A DNA stretch of 64,000 nucleotides from Fen-183 sp036504335 (GCA_036504335.1 DASXVJ010000006.1:1-64000); one strand, 5' to 3'. Numbered from the stretch's first letter, positions 1 through 10,213 are shown. A program made the numbers and translations. Notes: a model not told the origin generated them from the sequence alone.

Positions 1-120
1 CGCCCCCCCCCCCCCGCCCCCCTGCGGCGCCGTGAGGCGCCGCCATCTCAGGAAGGCGTCGAGAGTGGGCGCCGCCGCCCACGCGGCGAGAAGGGCCGTG
101 CCCGTCGTGAGGATGTCCAC
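1..120 (-). CDS. possible N-terminal fragment of a small membrane-type protein
   Basis: An open minus-strand frame begins with GTG at 120 and runs off the window edge. It would start VDILTTGTALLAAW, a plausible hydrophobic first helix, followed by an arginine-rich turn and a glycine run encoded by the C-rich tract at the window edge. The frame is also open upstream of the GTG, no Shine-Dalgarno sequence is visible, and a perfect hairpin spans the proposed start. I recognise no family, and the frame may be non-coding. Confidence 0.2.
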   Translation of the reverse strand, partial: MDILTTGTALLAAWAAAPTLDAFLRWRRLTAPQGGGGGGA

Positions 121-155
121 GCGGCCCGCATCGTAACGGACGAGCGGGCCGCGTG
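118..155 (-). terminator. strong hairpin just downstream of maeB
   Basis: A perfect 12-bp inverted repeat (cacgcggcccgc at 118-129, gcgggccgcgtg at 144-155) has a 14-base loop and begins 8 bases after the maeB stop codon. The following minus-strand bases have no T-run, so this is either a U-less terminator or an mRNA 3'-end stabiliser. Confidence 0.5.
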
Positions 156-163
156 GCCGGGAG

Positions 164-2419
<2,256 letters not shown>

Positions 2420-2454
2420 GCTCTGTCTTCCTTTCTTCCTGAACCGGGCGACGA

Positions 2455-2460
2455 ATCTTA
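2455..2460 (-). promoter_or_regulatory. candidate -10 box for maeB
   Basis: TAAGAT on the minus strand lies 35 bases before the maeB GTG, with AGGAAG ribosome-binding sequence in between. I see no convincing -35 element. Confidence 0.35.
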
Positions 2461-2514
2461 GTCCCGGGCTTACGCGCCCCCGGATGATGCGGGCGCATCA
2501 ATGGACGCCCGGTT

Positions 2515-3336
2515 TCAGCGCGCGGAAAGCGCCTTGACCGCATCCGGGAGGACGGCGGCGAGCAGCCGCTCGGGGAAAGCGGCCTTGAGGGCGGCGACGG
2601 CGTCGAATCCGAACGCCGCCGCCTCCCTCACGGTCCGATCGGCGGCGTCGAAGTACGCGACCTGGTCCTCGACTGCGTCGCGCCCGCCGGCCGGTCCGTG
2701 GCCCGGCACGAGCGTCCAGAAGGGGATCCCGCGCAGGCGCGCGAGCGCCGCCTGCCAGCCGGCGACGTCGGCGTCCTCGAGATTCGGGTGGTAGCCGGTG
2801 GACACGAGGTCGCCCGCCACGAGGATGCCGAGCGCGGGCACGTACACGCAGAGGTCGCCCGGCGTATGCGCGTGCCCCGGGTGGAAGACATCGAACCGGA
2901 TCCCGCCGGCCTCGAACGCGAGGGAGTCCCGGACCAGGCGCTTCGGCGCGTGCGGCTCGGCGCCGTCGAAGAGCCCGCCGAGAGCCGGATCCCGGCGCCG
3001 CTCCGCGATGAGGGCTCCGTGCTCGACCGCCATCCGCCGCGCCGCGGCCTCGTGCGCGATGACGTCCGCGCCAAGGGAGGCGAAGAAGGACGCCCCGAGC
3101 GCGTGATCCGTGTGGTGGTGCGTGAGGACGACGTGCGTGACCGGGTCCGGCGTGCGCTCGGCGAGCCGCGCACTGAGCGCCGCCGCCTGGCGTGGCGCGA
3201 CGAACGGGTCGACGACGACGACCGCGCCCTTCCCGAAGAACACGGTTGCGTTCGAGCCGTAGCTCTCGACGAGCGTCTCGCCGCCGTGCGAGAAGACGGA
3301 GACGGAATCGGAGAGGCGCGTCTCGGTGAGGGCCAC
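2515..3336 (-). CDS. metallo-beta-lactamase-fold hydrolase
   Basis: This is a 273-residue binuclear metal hydrolase of the MBL fold. The metal-binding HHHTDH motif is at about 73-78, further ligands lie in HPGHAHTPGD (about 152-161) and AGD (about 173-175), and a late histidine is in PGHGPAGG. The spacing resembles the glyoxalase-II/subclass-B group, but nothing identifies the substrate. There is no obvious signal peptide. The GTG start at 3336 has GGAG six bases upstream and lies 15 bases after the proS stop, so the two genes are probably cotranscribed. Confidence 0.85.
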   Translation of the reverse strand: MALTETRLSDSVSVFSHGGETLVESYGSNATVFFGKGAVVVVDPFVAPRQAAALSARLAERTPDPVTHVVLTHHHTDHALGASFFASLGADVIAHEAAARRMAVEHGALIAERRRDPALGGLFDGAEPHAPKRLVRDSLAFEAGGIRFDVFHPGHAHTPGDLCVYVPALGILVAGDLVSTGYHPNLEDADVAGWQAALARLRGIPFWTLVPGHGPAGGRDAVEDQVAYFDAADRTVREAAAFGFDAVAALKAAFPERLLAAVLPDAVKALSAR

Positions 3337-3351
3337 GTCCGCTCCGGCCGT

Positions 3352-5133
3352 CTACACGACCAGCGTCTTCGCGCCCGCGGCGAGCGTCTGCTTCACGACG
3401 GCGACGACGCTCCCGAGGCTGATTCCCTGCGCCTGCTTCTCGCGCCGCGTCGAGACCTCGACGACGCCCTTCGCGAGCGACTTGCCGCCCACGACGACGC
3501 GCACCGGGAAGCCGATGAGGTCGATGTCCTTGAACTTCACGCCCGGCCGCTCGTCGCGGTCGTCGTAGAACACCTCGACGCCCGCGGCCTTCAGCTCCTC
3601 GTAGAGCCGGTCGGCCGCCGCCAGAACCTCGGCGTCGCGCTGCAGGGCCGCGACGACGCACGCGTACGGCGCGAGCGGGACGGGCCACACGATGCCGTGC
3701 TCGTCGTGGTGCTGCTCGATGGCGGCGGCAATGGTCCGGCCGAGGCCGAGTCCGTAGCACCCCATCGCGAGCGGGACCATCTTCTGCGCCTGGTCGGCGA
3801 CTTCGCACTTCATGGCCTCGGAGTACTTCGTGCCGAGCTTGAAGATGTGCCCGACCTCGATGCCGCGCTTGATGCGGAGGACGCCGCCCTTCGGGGCCGG
3901 CGAGGGGTCGCCGTCGCGGGCGGTCGCGACCTCCACGACGCCGGAAAAGGCCCGATCGGACATGACGTCACGCTTGATGGAAACCTGAGCATGATGATGG
4001 TCGTCGAGGTTTGCCCCGCACCATACGTTGACGCCGTGCTCGAGGGATCGGTCGACGAAGAGGGAGATCGGATTTTCTTCGAATGGTTGAAGACCGAGCG
4101 GCCCGACAAATCCGGGGCGCGTCCCTGTGACCTTTCTAAGAATCTCCTCCGAGGCGAGCTTCACGTGAAGCGCGCCGAGCGCCTTGGGGAGCTTGACCTC
4201 GTTGATGGCGAGATCGCCGCGGATGAGAACGGCGACGAGGCGCGCCTTGCCGTCCCCTCCGACGGCTTCGTACAGCATCGTGTTCACGATGCGGGCCGGC
4301 TGCGTCGCGAGATGCTTGGCCTGGCCGTCCGTCGTCGTAATGCCCGGGGTCGTGGCGCCCGCCTTCTGGAACGGCTTCGCTTCCTCCCCCGCCCACGGCT
4401 CGGGAAGGGGCGCGGTCACCGCCTTCTCGATGTTCGCGCCGTAGTCGCCCGCTTCCGAGAACACGAGCGCGTCCTCGCCGGTGTCCGCGACGACCATGAA
4501 CTCCTCGGAGGCCGAGCCGCCGATCGCGCCCGAATCCGCCTGCACGACCGCGAACTCGAGTCCGCAACGGTCGAAGATCTTCCGGTAGGCGGAATCCATC
4601 TTCGCGTAGTGCGCGTCGAGACCCTTCTGATCGAGGTCGAAGGAATACGCGTCCTTCATGAGGAACTCGCGCCCGCGCAGGAGGCCGAAGCGCGGCCGGA
4701 TCTCGTCGCGGAACTTCGTGCGGATCTGGTAGAGGTTGAACGGCAGCTGCCTCCACGACGTTACGGAACGCCGGACCATGTCCGTCACGGCCTCCTCGGC
4801 CGTCGGCGCGAGCGCGAACTCGCCGTCCTTGCGGTCCTTGAGATGGAAGAGGATGCCCTCGCTCTGGTAGCGGTCCCAGCGGCCGGACTCGACCCAGAGC
4901 TCCTTGGGCTGGAGGATCGGGAGGTCGACTTCCTGGGCTCCGGTCGCGTCCATCTCTTCGCGCACGATCTCGATCATCTTCTTGAGCGACCGGAAGCCGA
5001 ACGGCGTGTAGGAGTAAATGCCGGCGGCGAGCTTCTGGATGAAGCCCGCGCGGTACAGGAGCTGATGGGAGACGACCTCGGCGTCGCCGGGGACCTCCCG
5101 CAGGGTCACGAGAAACGACTGGGACCAGCGCAT
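3352..5133 (-). CDS. proS: prolyl-tRNA synthetase, bacterial type with editing domain
   Basis: ProS attaches proline to tRNA-Pro. The 593-residue product starts MRWSQSFLVTLREVPGDAE and continues with the class II motif 1 region (AGIYSYTPFGFRSL). The editing insertion lies between the class II motifs (about 220-390), and a late motif-3-like GCYGLGLGRT (about 443-452) is followed by an anticodon-binding domain. The length fits the bacterial type. Two AT-rich repeat copies fall in the editing-domain region and encode EILRKVTG and PFEENPIS, with codons unlike the rest of the gene. A TAATCT box lies nine bases before the ATG, suggesting a very short or absent leader. Confidence 0.96.
   Translation of the reverse strand: MRWSQSFLVTLREVPGDAEVVSHQLLYRAGFIQKLAAGIYSYTPFGFRSLKKMIEIVREEMDATGAQEVDLPILQPKELWVESGRWDRYQSEGILFHLKDRKDGEFALAPTAEEAVTDMVRRSVTSWRQLPFNLYQIRTKFRDEIRPRFGLLRGREFLMKDAYSFDLDQKGLDAHYAKMDSAYRKIFDRCGLEFAVVQADSGAIGGSASEEFMVVADTGEDALVFSEAGDYGANIEKAVTAPLPEPWAGEEAKPFQKAGATTPGITTTDGQAKHLATQPARIVNTMLYEAVGGDGKARLVAVLIRGDLAINEVKLPKALGALHVKLASEEILRKVTGTRPGFVGPLGLQPFEENPISLFVDRSLEHGVNVWCGANLDDHHHAQVSIKRDVMSDRAFSGVVEVATARDGDPSPAPKGGVLRIKRGIEVGHIFKLGTKYSEAMKCEVADQAQKMVPLAMGCYGLGLGRTIAAAIEQHHDEHGIVWPVPLAPYACVVAALQRDAEVLAAADRLYEELKAAGVEVFYDDRDERPGVKFKDIDLIGFPVRVVVGGKSLAKGVVEVSTRREKQAQGISLGSVVAVVKQTLAAGAKTLVV
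4070..4146 (-). repeat. two AT-rich dispersed repeat copies inside proS
   Basis: Copy one reads GATTTTCTTCGAATGG on the plus strand (4071-4086). Copy two reads GAGATTCTTAGAAAGGTCA on the minus strand (4146-4128). Both match the window-wide consensus GGATTTCTTNGAARGGTGA and stand out against the GC-rich gene. Confidence 0.6.
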
Positions 5134-5142
5134 AGGCCGCGG

Positions 5143-5148
5143 AGATTA
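5143..5148 (-). promoter_or_regulatory. candidate -10 box for proS
   Basis: TAATCT on the minus strand is nine bases before the proS ATG (5133). Transcription would start at or close to the ATG, so the message may be leaderless. No -35 is apparent. Confidence 0.4.
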
Positions 5149-5161
5149 GCAGGACGAGGCG

Positions 5162-5799
5162 TCACTTCAGCGCGAGGCGGGTCTCGCCCGCCAGCGGCGC
5201 GCGCTCGTGGCCGAGGAGGAGGCGGACGGGTCCTTCGGACTCCACGAGAGACAGCCTCAGTCCCTCCGCGTCCCGCGGGACCTCGAAGAGGAGCGTCGTC
5301 GGGTACGACTCGCCCGGCCTCAGGGGCGCGAGGAGCGCGGCGACGCCGGCCGGTGCGGCCGCGAATCGCCGCCCCGCAGCATCGACGAGGGCAGCCGCGC
5401 GCGGGTTCGGCGTCAGCGGACCGTTCCCCCGGCGAGGAGAGATCGTCTTCTCGTCGAAACGCGAGAGGACGGTCACGGCGAGACGGCGCGATCCCGTTTC
5501 TCCGCTTTCCCTTGCGTCGACGACGGAATATCCGACGTGGCAGTGATCTCGCAGAAGAACTTCTCCGCGCCCCGCGGCACGACCCGGGCGGGCGTCGCGG
5601 CTCCGAGGCCGACGAGGAGAAGAGCGTAGAAGGAGGAAAGAGCGACAGCCGCGAGGCTCGTCGCTCGCACGAGAGCGGGGCGCCCGGCGAGGCCCGAGAC
5701 GGCGGCCGCGGCGAGGAGAGCGACCGTCGCGGCGGCCGTTCCGAGAAGCGCGAGGACCGCGGCGGGGGCCGGGACGAGCGTGAAGTTCGTGAAGGCCAT
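5162..5799 (-). pseudogene. membrane-anchored hypothetical protein broken by a single-base frameshift
   Basis: Two adjacent frames make one protein of about 212 residues. The first (5799-5473) encodes two hydrophobic helices and then GAEKFFCEI. The second is open well before its nominal GTG at 5476 and reads CHVGYSVVDARESGETG, then VTVLSRFDEKTI, and ends with a beta-rich domain (PGESYPTTLLFEVP) resembling DUF4352-type domains. After the ATC codon (5547-5545) only two bases, AC, precede the TGC codon at 5542. One added base, for example GAC, restores FCEI-D-CHVGYSVV. The gene has an AGGAG ribosome-binding site and a TATAAT box. This is either a real frameshift or a sequencing deletion. The function is unknown; the paired cysteine/histidine suggests a metal or redox site, which is inference. 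Confidence 0.75.
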
Positions 5800-5805
5800 T
5801 CGGAG

Positions 5806-5827
5806 CTCCTTTCTACTTTGTATTATA
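5806..5827 (-). promoter_or_regulatory. TATAAT -10 box and AGGAG ribosome-binding site
   Basis: On the minus strand, a perfect TATAAT (5827-5822) sits in an AT-rich patch, and AGGAG (5810-5806) is six bases before the ATG at 5799. No -35 consensus is present 17 bases upstream. This supports the frameshifted gene at 5162-5799 as a genuine expressed locus. Confidence 0.55.
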
Positions 5828-5867
5828 AAGCAGAGGGAGGCGTCCAGCCCGCTCGCCTGTCTTCCGG

Positions 5868-6233
5868 TCAGCGGGTCTTCGTGGCCTCGATCAGGGCCTG
5901 GAGATGGTCGAGGTAGCGGCGCAGCGCGCGGCGCCCCCCTCCGGTGAGGCGGAACTCGGTCTTCGGCACGCGGCCGTCATGCCCCTTCGAGCACGCGACG
6001 TAGCCGGCCTCCTCGAGCCGGCGCGCGTGGACCGAGAGGTTGCCGTCCGTCGCGCCGAGGATTCCCTTCAGCTGCGTGAAGGTGAGGGTCGGCGCTCCCG
6101 CGAGGGCGCTCACGATTCCGAGGCGCAGCCGCTCGTGGATGACGCGGTCCAGGCGCATCGCCTGGGAGGACCCCGGCGCGGCCTTCTTCGGCCGGTCCTT
6201 CCCCGCCGCCCGGGAACGCGCGGCGCTAGCCAC
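5868..6233 (-). CDS. winged-helix transcriptional regulator
   Basis: This 121-residue protein has a basic N-terminal tail and then a single winged-helix domain (about 28-115). Its recognition region reads LTFTQLKGILGATDGNLSVH, and its wing leads into GYVACSKGHDGRVPKTEF. This pattern fits the small MarR/ArsR-like winged-helix family that often sits beside a membrane protein. It overlaps the end of the upstream membrane gene by eight bases, so the pair is translationally coupled. It may regulate that membrane protein or the frameshifted gene downstream; this is inferred from position only. Confidence 0.8.
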   Translation of the reverse strand: MASAARSRAAGKDRPKKAAPGSSQAMRLDRVIHERLRLGIVSALAGAPTLTFTQLKGILGATDGNLSVHARRLEEAGYVACSKGHDGRVPKTEFRLTGGGRRALRRYLDHLQALIEATKTR

Positions 6234-6807
6234 CGAACCGCCTCGCGACCACGAGCCCCGTCAGGACGTGCCCCACGCCGAAGCCGAGGCCGAGGAGGAC
6301 GTCCCCTCGCTCCGGGAGCACGAGGGCCAGCAGTCCCACCGCCACGAGCGAGAGGCCGAACGCCGGCACGACCGGAACCGACTGGACGCCCGCGCCGACG
6401 ACCGCGCAGCCGTACAGGAGAAGCCACACGGCCGGCAGGATCGCGTAAGAGCCCGCGGCCGAGAGGGCGGCCGTGAGCGCGGCGCCTGCGACGAGGGGCG
6501 GCAGAAGCGCGAGCGCGAAGCGGCGGGCGGAAGTGCCCGCGGGCCGGTGGTCGGCCCGTGCGGCCTTGTGGAGGAGCGCGAAGACGCCGATCTCGAAGGC
6601 GAGCACGCCGGCTCCCGCCCAGATCGCGAGCCACTCGCGCGTCGAGGACGCGCGGGCCGCGACGGCCGCCGCGGCAAGTCCGACGGCCCCCATCGCGATT
6701 CCGCCCTTGCCGGGGACGCACGTGAACGCCGCGGCCCGGCCCATCGCATCGCGGATGAAACGCAGGTCGTCTTCCGCGCGATCCCTGAGGCCGGCCGTCT
6801 GCGCCAT
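6226..6807 (-). CDS. multi-pass membrane protein paired with the winged-helix regulator
   Basis: This 193-residue protein has about five or six hydrophobic segments after a short charged N-terminus (MAQTAGLRDRAEDDLRF). I take the ATG at 6807, not the in-frame ATG at 6846. The shorter start fits the family-like 'DLRFIRDAMGRAAAFTCVPGKG' region (residue run shortened here) and a TAGATT box lies eight bases before it. The upstream start would also overlap the divergent aminotransferase start. Membrane partners of this kind are common beside small winged-helix regulators, but no transport or sensory motif is visible. The function is unknown. Confidence 0.7.
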   Translation of the reverse strand: MAQTAGLRDRAEDDLRFIRDAMGRAAAFTCVPGKGGIAMGAVGLAAAAVAARASSTREWLAIWAGAGVLAFEIGVFALLHKAARADHRPAGTSARRFALALLPPLVAGAALTAALSAAGSYAILPAVWLLLYGCAVVGAGVQSVPVVPAFGLSLVAVGLLALVLPERGDVLLGLGFGVGHVLTGLVVARRFGG

Positions 6808-6815
6808 CGCGCACG

Positions 6816-6828
6816 AATCTACTAGACT
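6816..6828. promoter_or_regulatory. back-to-back divergent -10 boxes (bidirectional promoter)
   Basis: The sequence aatctactagact contains TAGATT on the minus strand (6821-6816), eight bases before the ATG at 6807. It also contains TAGACT on the plus strand (6823-6828), seven bases before the ATG at 6836. The two hexamers are separated by one base inside a 28-base intergenic gap. Both messages would be leaderless. Confidence 0.5.
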
Positions 6829-6835
6829 CGGGGCG

Positions 6836-8146
6836 ATGGACGTCACCCCCTATTTTCAGCCGCCGGAGAGGGCCGACGCCGGCCTCTCCCCGCTTGCCCG
6901 CGGCGTCGTGGGCTCCGAGATCCTCCGGATCGCCGGCGAGATCCGCGCCTTGCAGGCCACGGGACGCCCGGTCTGCAACCTCACGATCGGGGACTTCGAC
7001 TCGCGCCAGTTTCCCATCCCGGACGGGCTCCTCGCGGCCACGAAGGAGGCGCTCGAGACGGGTCAGACGAACTACCCGCCGGCGGAGGGCATCCTGCCGC
7101 TGCGCGAGGAGGTCGTGAAGCTCTACGCCCGCGATCTCGGGCTCTCCTACCCCGTCGAGTCCGTCGTGATCGCGGCCGGCGCGCGCCCGCTTCTCTACGG
7201 GACGTATCGCACGCTCCTCGAGCCCGGAGACGGTGCGATCTACCCCGTGCCGTCGTGGAACAACAACCACTACGCCTATCTGTCCGGCGCCCGCGGGATT
7301 CCGATCCGCGTCGAGGCGAAATCGAACTTCTTCCCGACGCCGGACCAGATCCGTCCGCACGTCCCCGGCGCGCGCCTGCTGATCCTGAACTCGCCGCTCA
7401 ATCCCACGGGAACAGCGATCTCGAAGCAGGCTCTGACGGACCTCACGGACATGGTGGTGGAGGAGAACCGCAGAAGGGACTCGGAGGGCCGGAGGCGCCC
7501 GCTCTACCTCGTGTACGACCAGGTCTACTGGACTCTCGTCTTCGGGAAGACCGAGCACCACACGCCCGTCGGGCTCGTCCCCGAGAGCGCGCCGTACGTC
7601 ATCTTCCTGGACGCGATCTCGAAGGCGTTCTGCGCGACCGGCATGCGCGTCGGGTGGGGCGTCATGCCGCCTCCCATCCGCAGGCGCATGTCCGACATCC
7701 TCGGGCACGTCGGCGCGTGGGCGCCGAAGGCCGAGCAGGTCGGCGTCGCGAAGTTCCTCTCGCAGCCGGCCGCGGTGCGCGCGTTCCGCGACGTCGTCAG
7801 GAAGAAGCTCGACCAGCGGCTCGAGGCTCTCTACGACGGCGTGATGGCGATGAAGAAGGAAGGCTTCCCCGTCGACGCCATCGAGCCGCAGGGCGCGATT
7901 TACCTCTCCGTGCGCTTCGACCTCTTCGGGCGCACGGTGAGGGGCGTCCCCGTGAAGACGAACGACGACGTCAGGCGCCTCCTCCTCGAAGAGGCCGGCC
8001 TCGGCGTCGTGCCGTTCCAGGCCTTCGGGTTCGCCGGGGACACGGGCTGGTTCCGTTTGTCCGTGGGCGCGGTCTCCATGGACGAAATCGCGGCCGCGTT
8101 CCCGCGCCTCAAGGCGATGCTCGCGGAGTCCCCCGCCGCCGTCTAG
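6836..8146 (+). CDS. PLP-dependent aminotransferase, class I/II
   Basis: This 436-residue fold-type I aminotransferase has a cofactor-binding region containing NSPLNPTGTAIS, the substrate/cofactor aspartate-tyrosine in YDQVYW, and the Schiff-base lysine in DAISKAFCATGMRVGWG. The arginine near the C-terminus (WFRLSVG) would bind the substrate carboxylate. The closest general class is aspartate/aromatic-type aminotransferases; the actual amino donor cannot be read from sequence. The ATG at 6836 is preceded by TAGACTCGGGGCG. The same 14-base string ctagactcggggcg precedes the next gene, whose -10 box overlaps this gene's stop codon. Confidence 0.9.
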   Translation: MDVTPYFQPPERADAGLSPLARGVVGSEILRIAGEIRALQATGRPVCNLTIGDFDSRQFPIPDGLLAATKEALETGQTNYPPAEGILPLREEVVKLYARDLGLSYPVESVVIAAGARPLLYGTYRTLLEPGDGAIYPVPSWNNNHYAYLSGARGIPIRVEAKSNFFPTPDQIRPHVPGARLLILNSPLNPTGTAISKQALTDLTDMVVEENRRRDSEGRRRPLYLVYDQVYWTLVFGKTEHHTPVGLVPESAPYVIFLDAISKAFCATGMRVGWGVMPPPIRRRMSDILGHVGAWAPKAEQVGVAKFLSQPAAVRAFRDVVRKKLDQRLEALYDGVMAMKKEGFPVDAIEPQGAIYLSVRFDLFGRTVRGVPVKTNDDVRRLLLEEAGLGVVPFQAFGFAGDTGWFRLSVGAVSMDEIAAAFPRLKAMLAESPAAV

Positions 8147-8149
8147 ACT
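8144..8149 (+). promoter_or_regulatory. candidate -10 box for the TetR gene
   Basis: TAGACT begins with the stop codon of the aminotransferase and lies six bases before the GTG of the TetR gene. The block ctagactcggggcg is identical to the one before the aminotransferase start, which suggests matching promoters or a shared operator. Confidence 0.4.
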
Positions 8150-8155
8150 CGGGGC

Positions 8156-8812
8156 GTGGAGCAGGACAAGAAATCCGAGAAGAGCCGCAACGCCATCCTC
8201 GAGGCCGCGCTGGACCTCTTCTCGAGCCAGGGGTACCGGGGAACGAGCATCCGCGACATCGCCGGGCGCGCCGGGGTCTCGACCGGAAACGTCTACCACC
8301 ACTTCGCCGACAAGGAGACGATCTTCCAGACCGTCCTCGGCCAGTACTGGAAGGCGATCGAGAGCCCGGACTTCCCGTTCAACAGGGCCCTCGCCTCCGG
8401 GACGTTCCCCGACAACCTCGAGGAGCTCGCCGTCGCCGCGAAGCAGAGCGTCCACGTGTGGCGGCGCCACGTCGCGCTCATCTACGTCGACGTCGTGGAG
8501 CTTTCGGGGAACCACATCCGGAAGTTCTACTCGGAGATGGCCTCGCGTTTCGAGCGGTTCATCGTGTCGCACGGCGACGCGGTCTCCGGCGAGATCCGCC
8601 CGGGCGTCCCCGTCACGACCGCCGTCATGCTCGCGAGCCGGGTCTTCCTCCAGTACTACGCGGTCGAGGTCCTCTTCGGCGTCCCGGAGCAGTTCGGCAA
8701 GGACAGTGACGTCGCGATGCGCGAGGTCGCCGAGATCCTCCGGCACGGGATGCTGAAGGAGCCCGGCCTCACCGCGGCCGCTCCGGCGCCGCTCGCGCGG
8801 GCGCGCCGCTAG
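8156..8812 (+). CDS. TetR/AcrR-family transcriptional regulator
   Basis: This 218-residue protein has a typical TetR N-terminal helix-turn-helix: KSRNAILEAALDLFSSQGYR, then TSIRDIAGRAGVSTGNVYHH (about 32-51). The C-terminal all-helical half would bind an acyl or hydrophobic ligand and dimerise. It starts with GTG at 8156. Its stop TAG overlaps the stop of the convergent hydrolase remnant in a shared CTAG (8809-8812). Its position beside the KASIII/ligase/hydrolase cluster makes it a likely local regulator of that cluster; this is inference. Confidence 0.9.
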   Translation: MEQDKKSEKSRNAILEAALDLFSSQGYRGTSIRDIAGRAGVSTGNVYHHFADKETIFQTVLGQYWKAIESPDFPFNRALASGTFPDNLEELAVAAKQSVHVWRRHVALIYVDVVELSGNHIRKFYSEMASRFERFIVSHGDAVSGEIRPGVPVTTAVMLASRVFLQYYAVEVLFGVPEQFGKDSDVAMREVAEILRHGMLKEPGLTAAAPAPLARARR

Positions 8813-9347
8813 CCGCGCGCCCGGTCCAGGAACGCGCGGACGCGCGGCCAGAACACTTCGGGCTTCTCGAGGTACACGACGTGGCCCGCGCCCGGGATCT
8901 CCTCGTAGGCGGCGTGCGGGATCACCGACGGGATTCTCCGCTGCTGGGACGGCGGGATCGCGCGGTCCTCGGCTCCCGCGAGAACGAGGACGGGGCACGG
9001 GATGCCGGCGAAGGAGGCCGCGTTTTCCTGCAACGAGGCGAAGAACGTGTCCTGCGCCTTCGTGAGACGCACGAGGGCCTCGATGCGGCCCGCGTACCGG
9101 TCGTGGAAGCCCTGCCGCATCGCGTCGAGCTTCGGCCCGACGCGGGCGACGAACGCCTCGGCGAAGATCTTCTCGTAGAGGTAGCGGGTGTAGAGATCGA
9201 AGAGAGGCGGCCCGCCCGCGTAAAAGCGCAGGGAGGGAGGAACGAGAGCCAGCTCTTCGTGGACATCGCAAGGCCGTTGAAGAGACAGACCGTCTCGCGG
9301 CCGCCGCTCCCGTACAGCTCCCAGTGGTAGCCGTGGCCCCCGTGCAC
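8809..9347 (-). pseudogene. alpha/beta hydrolase remnant with central deletion
   Basis: Two frames join into one truncated hydrolase. The N-terminal piece reads HGYHWELYGSGGRETVCLFN and continues to SWLSFLPP. It is followed, in another frame near 9240, by SLRFYAGGPPLFDLYTRYLY, and then a normal C-terminus with the acid in LAGAEDRAIP and the histidine in IPGAGHVVY. The roughly 100 residues between the oxyanion strand and the lid, including the GxSxG nucleophile elbow, are absent. The joint lies in a ggagggagg microrepeat, consistent with a slippage deletion. The start is uncertain (GTG at 9347, or further upstream overlapping the next gene). No catalytic product is expected. Confidence 0.75.
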
Positions 9348-9388
9348 GAGGCGGCCCTCGCGGAGAGGAGCGGCGGGAGGAGGGGCGC

Positions 9389-10213
9389 TCAGGCGGCGCC
9401 CTTCTCGCGGTGGACGCGCGCGAGGAAGCGCTCGGCGAGAAGAACGAACTCGTCCTCACGCTCCACGATGAGCGCGTGGCCCGACCCGGCCACTACGACG
9501 AGGTGCGAGACCGGCAGGCCGTCCGCCACGGCCCTGGTTCGCTCGAGCGGCATCGCGGCGTCGCGGCCCGCGGCGACCACGAGGACCGGGCACCCGACCT
9601 TTGGAAGGACCGGCCGCAGGTCGACGCTCTCGAGCGCCGTCAGGAGGCCCTCGAGGCCCGTGAACCACGCCTGAGGCAGCAGGCCGACCTGCGCGCGCCG
9701 CGCCGCGATCTCCTCCGCGTGGGCGGCCTGCCATTCGGGGGTGTAGGCGAGGTCCACGATCGCGTCGTAGACCTCCGTCCGGTCGCCGCCCTTTGCGGCG
9801 GTGCGCACGGCCGTCGCGAGTCGCGCGCCGATCTCGCCGAGCGCGGCGTCTCCGGCCTTCGCGACGTCCGTCACCGTCGCCGCGAGGACCGAGCCCACGA
9901 GGTCCGGACGGCGCGCCGCGAGGAGCAGCCCGACGTAGGCGCCGTACGACGCGCAGACCACGTCGACCGGCCCCACGGCGAGCGACTCGAGGAGCGCGGC
10001 GACGTCGTCGGCGTGCTCCTCCATGGAAGCGCGGGGAAGGCCGGGCGAAAGCAGCTGGCCGCGGAAATCGCAGCGGATCACCCGATGCCGCTCGGCAAAG
10101 CGCCGCGCGATCGGCTCCCACGCCGAGAGCGACATCATCCCGCCGTTGAGGAGGAGGAGAGGAGGGCCCTCGCCGTCCACCCTGTGTGTCAGCAGCGGCC
10201 GGCTCATGCTCAT
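9389..10213 (-). CDS. alpha/beta-fold hydrolase
   Basis: This 274-residue soluble alpha/beta hydrolase has an oxyanion strand in PPLLLLNGGMMSLSAW (about 17-32). The nucleophile is probably the serine in VVCASYGAYVG (about 84-94), where cysteine replaces the first glycine of GxSxG. The acid is in VVAAGRDAAMP and the histidine in VAGSGHALIV. It overlaps the ligase stop by four bases (ATGA, 10210-10213), so it is cotranslated with the cluster. It could be a thioesterase or lactone/ester hydrolase acting on the cluster's product; the substrate is unknown. Confidence 0.85.
   Translation of the reverse strand: MSMSRPLLTHRVDGEGPPLLLLNGGMMSLSAWEPIARRFAERHRVIRCDFRGQLLSPGLPRASMEEHADDVAALLESLAVGPVDVVCASYGAYVGLLLAARRPDLVGSVLAATVTDVAKAGDAALGEIGARLATAVRTAAKGGDRTEVYDAIVDLAYTPEWQAAHAEEIAARRAQVGLLPQAWFTGLEGLLTALESVDLRPVLPKVGCPVLVVAAGRDAAMPLERTRAVADGLPVSHLVVVAGSGHALIVEREDEFVLLAERFLARVHREKGAA

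Noticed and set aside
1..22. C-run at the window edge as a functional element
   Set aside because: A homopolymer-rich edge has no context to test and may be a contig or sequencing effect.
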